Part shown: positions 5,690 to 6,843 of the stretch, piece after piece | How the letters are laid out: each line of letters opens with the position of its first letter | Numbering within the stretch: position 1 is the first letter of the stretch | Source: Actinomycetota bacterium | GTDB taxonomy: Bacteria; Actinomycetota; Thermoleophilia; Gaiellales; Gaiellaceae | Direction of reading: 5' to 3' | NCBI GenBank assembly: GCA_013812265.1 | Contig: JACCTQ010000306.1 | Span: forward strand, 1 to 6,843 | Length of the DNA stretch: 6,843 nucleotides | Program-made: the position numbers and the translations under genes | Notes under the pieces: model-generated | Seen by the model: only the letters and a program-made list of their open reading frames with translations | Database searches by the model: none | What the model was told of the DNA's origin: nothing

Positions 5690-6360
5690 ACGACCTCCGT
5701 TCGAAGTCGCCGCTCGTAACGCTCGAGCACGCGCCGGAGCTCGGGCCCGGCGGCGAGTGCGAGCACGAGGTTGCCAACCGCATGCGCAACGTTGAATGCG
5801 ACACCCGCGCCCATGACCGCCGCGAGCGAAGCGGCGTTGTGTGGCAGATAGAGCCACGTGTACATGTCCATCGGGATGCCGTAGGCGAAGCCCAGCAGGA
5901 AGCAGAAGCCGGCGAAGGCAACGCGGGGCCGGAGCAGCTTCCGCGCCAGCCCGGCAGCGAGACCGCACCCGCCCCAGGCGAGCATCTGCCACGGCGTGTG
6001 TGGCCCCTGGCCAAGCACGAAGTTCGAAGCCACGGCAGCCAGTGCGCCTACCGCGAATCCGCGTTTTGGACCGAGAGCCGCCCCGGCCGCCACGACGATG
6101 ACGGTCACGGGCTGCACCTGCGGCAGGGGGGCGAAGAGCACGCGCCCGGCAGCCGCGAGCCCTCCCAGAGTGGCGACGAGCGTCAGATCCTTCACGGACC
6201 CGGGTCCTTCCTCGAGCCAGGCCGCACCGACCACGAGCAGCGCGAAGGCGACGAGCAGCAACGAGAACGGCGCGCGGTCTGGTTCCAGTGCAACCCATGC
6301 GGCGCCGACGAGCGCCAGCCCCGCTGCGGCGAGCGCGGTGGTGGTCGCGTTAGGACGCAA
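5680..6360 (-). CDS. ECF-type transporter substrate-binding (S) component, 226 aa
   Basis: A very hydrophobic membrane protein with about six to eight helices (roughly 9-25, 31-48, 57-76, 82-96, 101-115, 124-142, 147-163 and 177-204). It has the block LGPKRGFAVGALAAVASNFV (96-115) followed by LGQGPHTPWQMLAWGGCGLAAG (116-137), which I recognise from S components of energy-coupling-factor vitamin importers. These proteins bind the vitamin in the membrane and are driven by EcfT plus the EcfA ATPases. The start is TTG at 6360: the preceding in-frame codon is TGA and no ATG or GTG follows within the first helix, so TTG is nearly forced. A GAGAG sequence at 6370-6366 is a modest ribosome site. The gene overlaps the upstream ATPase by 11 bases and the downstream repeat-protein gene by 10. 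The vitamin is not readable from sequence; cobalamin is inferred from the downstream barrel protein. No EcfT gene is present in the window. Confidence 0.85.
   Translation of the reverse strand: MRPNATTTALAAAGLALVGAAWVALEPDRAPFSLLLVAFALLVVGAAWLEEGPGSVKDLTLVATLGGLAAAGRVLFAPLPQVQPVTVIVVAAGAALGPKRGFAVGALAAVASNFVLGQGPHTPWQMLAWGGCGLAAGLARKLLRPRVAFAGFCFLLGFAYGIPMDMYTWLYLPHNAASLAAVMGAGVAFNVAHAVGNLVLALAAGPELRRVLERYERRLRTEVVWS
5693..5698 (-). promoter_or_regulatory. Shine-Dalgarno of the repeat-protein gene
   Basis: GGAGGT on the minus strand lies three bases before the ATG at 5689, inside the last codons of the S-component gene. The spacing is short but the match is strong. It identifies the internal ATG as the start, in agreement with the signal peptide that follows. 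Confidence 0.55.
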
Positions 6361-6843
6361 TCAAGCTCTCTTGGTGGACCAGGGAGACACGACGGTGCAC
6401 GGGAAAGCCGGCGTCGTGCGTGACGACGAGGACAGCGCGACCTTCCGCCGCGTAGCCGAACAACCAGCGGGCGAGCTCCGCCTTTCGCTCGGGATCTATC
6501 CCGCGTGTGGGCTCGTCGAGTATCAGGAGGTCGGGCTCAGCGACCGCGACGGCGGCGAGACCGAGCCGCTCTCGCTCGCCGCTCGAGAGGTCGCGCGGGT
6601 GCCGGCCTTCGGCCCAGCGAAGCCCGACTCGCTCGAGCGCGCGTCTTGCACGGTCGAAGTCGCCTCCGACCGCGAGTGCCACCTCGTCCAGGACGCGCTC
6701 ACGCAGCACGTAGCGGCCGGGGTCCTGCGAGAGCAGGCCGATGCGGCCGTCCCGCTTCACAGCCCCCTCGTCCGGCTGGAGCAGGCCGGCTGCGATCTTC
6801 GCGAACGTGGTCTTGCCACAGCCGTTCGGCCCTTCGAGAGCGA
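6350..6843 (-). CDS. ecfA: ECF transporter ATP-binding protein EcfA/CbiO-like, C-terminal part (runs off the window edge)
   Basis: The cytoplasmic ATPase of an energy-coupling-factor importer. The visible 163 residues contain every ABC motif: Walker A GPNGCGKTT just inside the edge, Q-loop LLSQDPGRYVLRERVLDEVA, signature LSSGERERLGLA, Walker B LLILDEPTRGID and the switch VLVVTHD. The signature reads LSSGE rather than LSGGQ, a common variant. Because Walker A sits at the very edge, only about 35 residues would be missing if the protein has one domain. It could also be the second half of a fused two-ABC EcfA. It ends TAA at 6350, inside the S-component gene, so the two are in one transcript. 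Assignment to the ECF class rests on the S-component partner and the CbiO-like Q-loop region. Confidence 0.88.
   Translation of the reverse strand, partial: ALEGPNGCGKTTFAKIAAGLLQPDEGAVKRDGRIGLLSQDPGRYVLRERVLDEVALAVGGDFDRARRALERVGLRWAEGRHPRDLSSGERERLGLAAVAVAEPDLLILDEPTRGIDPERKAELARWLFGYAAEGRAVLVVTHDAGFPVHRRVSLVHQESLIAS

Noticed and set aside
5690..6298. Upstream extension of the repeat-protein frame, giving 486 residues
   Set aside because: The extra 203 residues are Arg/Ala-rich, lie out of frame within the well-supported S-component gene and precede a clear Shine-Dalgarno, ATG and signal peptide at 5689.

Overview
The window is GC-rich DNA with tightly packed genes and almost no intergenic space, and codon third positions are mostly G or C. 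A PcrA-type helicase with a C-terminal Tudor-like domain, Eis-family acetyltransferases and promoter spacings that suggest leaderless mRNAs all point to an actinobacterium. A deep-branching lineage such as Thermoleophilia would fit, but that placement is inference. No mobile element, CRISPR array, tRNA or rRNA is visible.

Left block (1-3565, minus strand): a three-gene unit read right to left. A 717-residue PcrA/UvrD helicase is followed by two consecutive Eis-type GNAT acetyltransferases, the second cut by the window edge. The helicase stop overlaps the first acetyltransferase start as CTGA, with a probable rare CTG start. The first acetyltransferase stop overlaps the second start as TGATG. 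Both acetyltransferases have good Shine-Dalgarno sequences inside the preceding gene, so translational coupling is likely.

Middle (3564-4841): a small single-domain cupin is divergent from the helicase, and their ATG codons share the palindrome CATG at 3563-3566. It runs convergently into a stand-alone CinA N-terminal-type (MoCF-fold) protein, which has a clear TATACT -10 box placed so that its GTG start would be leaderless. A short intergenic stretch (4691-4837) holds this promoter, an opposing -10-like box, a possible 42-codon ORF and an inverted repeat.

Right block (4838-6843, minus strand): an overlapping operon of an ECF-transporter ATPase (partial at the edge), an integral membrane ECF substrate-binding (S) component, and an exported protein of six prenyltransferase/squalene-cyclase-like helical repeats. 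A six-repeat alpha/alpha barrel is also the fold of the N-terminal domain of vertebrate transcobalamin and intrinsic factor. Its coupling to an ECF importer suggests a secreted cobalamin or corrinoid capture protein feeding a vitamin transporter. This is the most interesting system in the window; its substrate is inferred.
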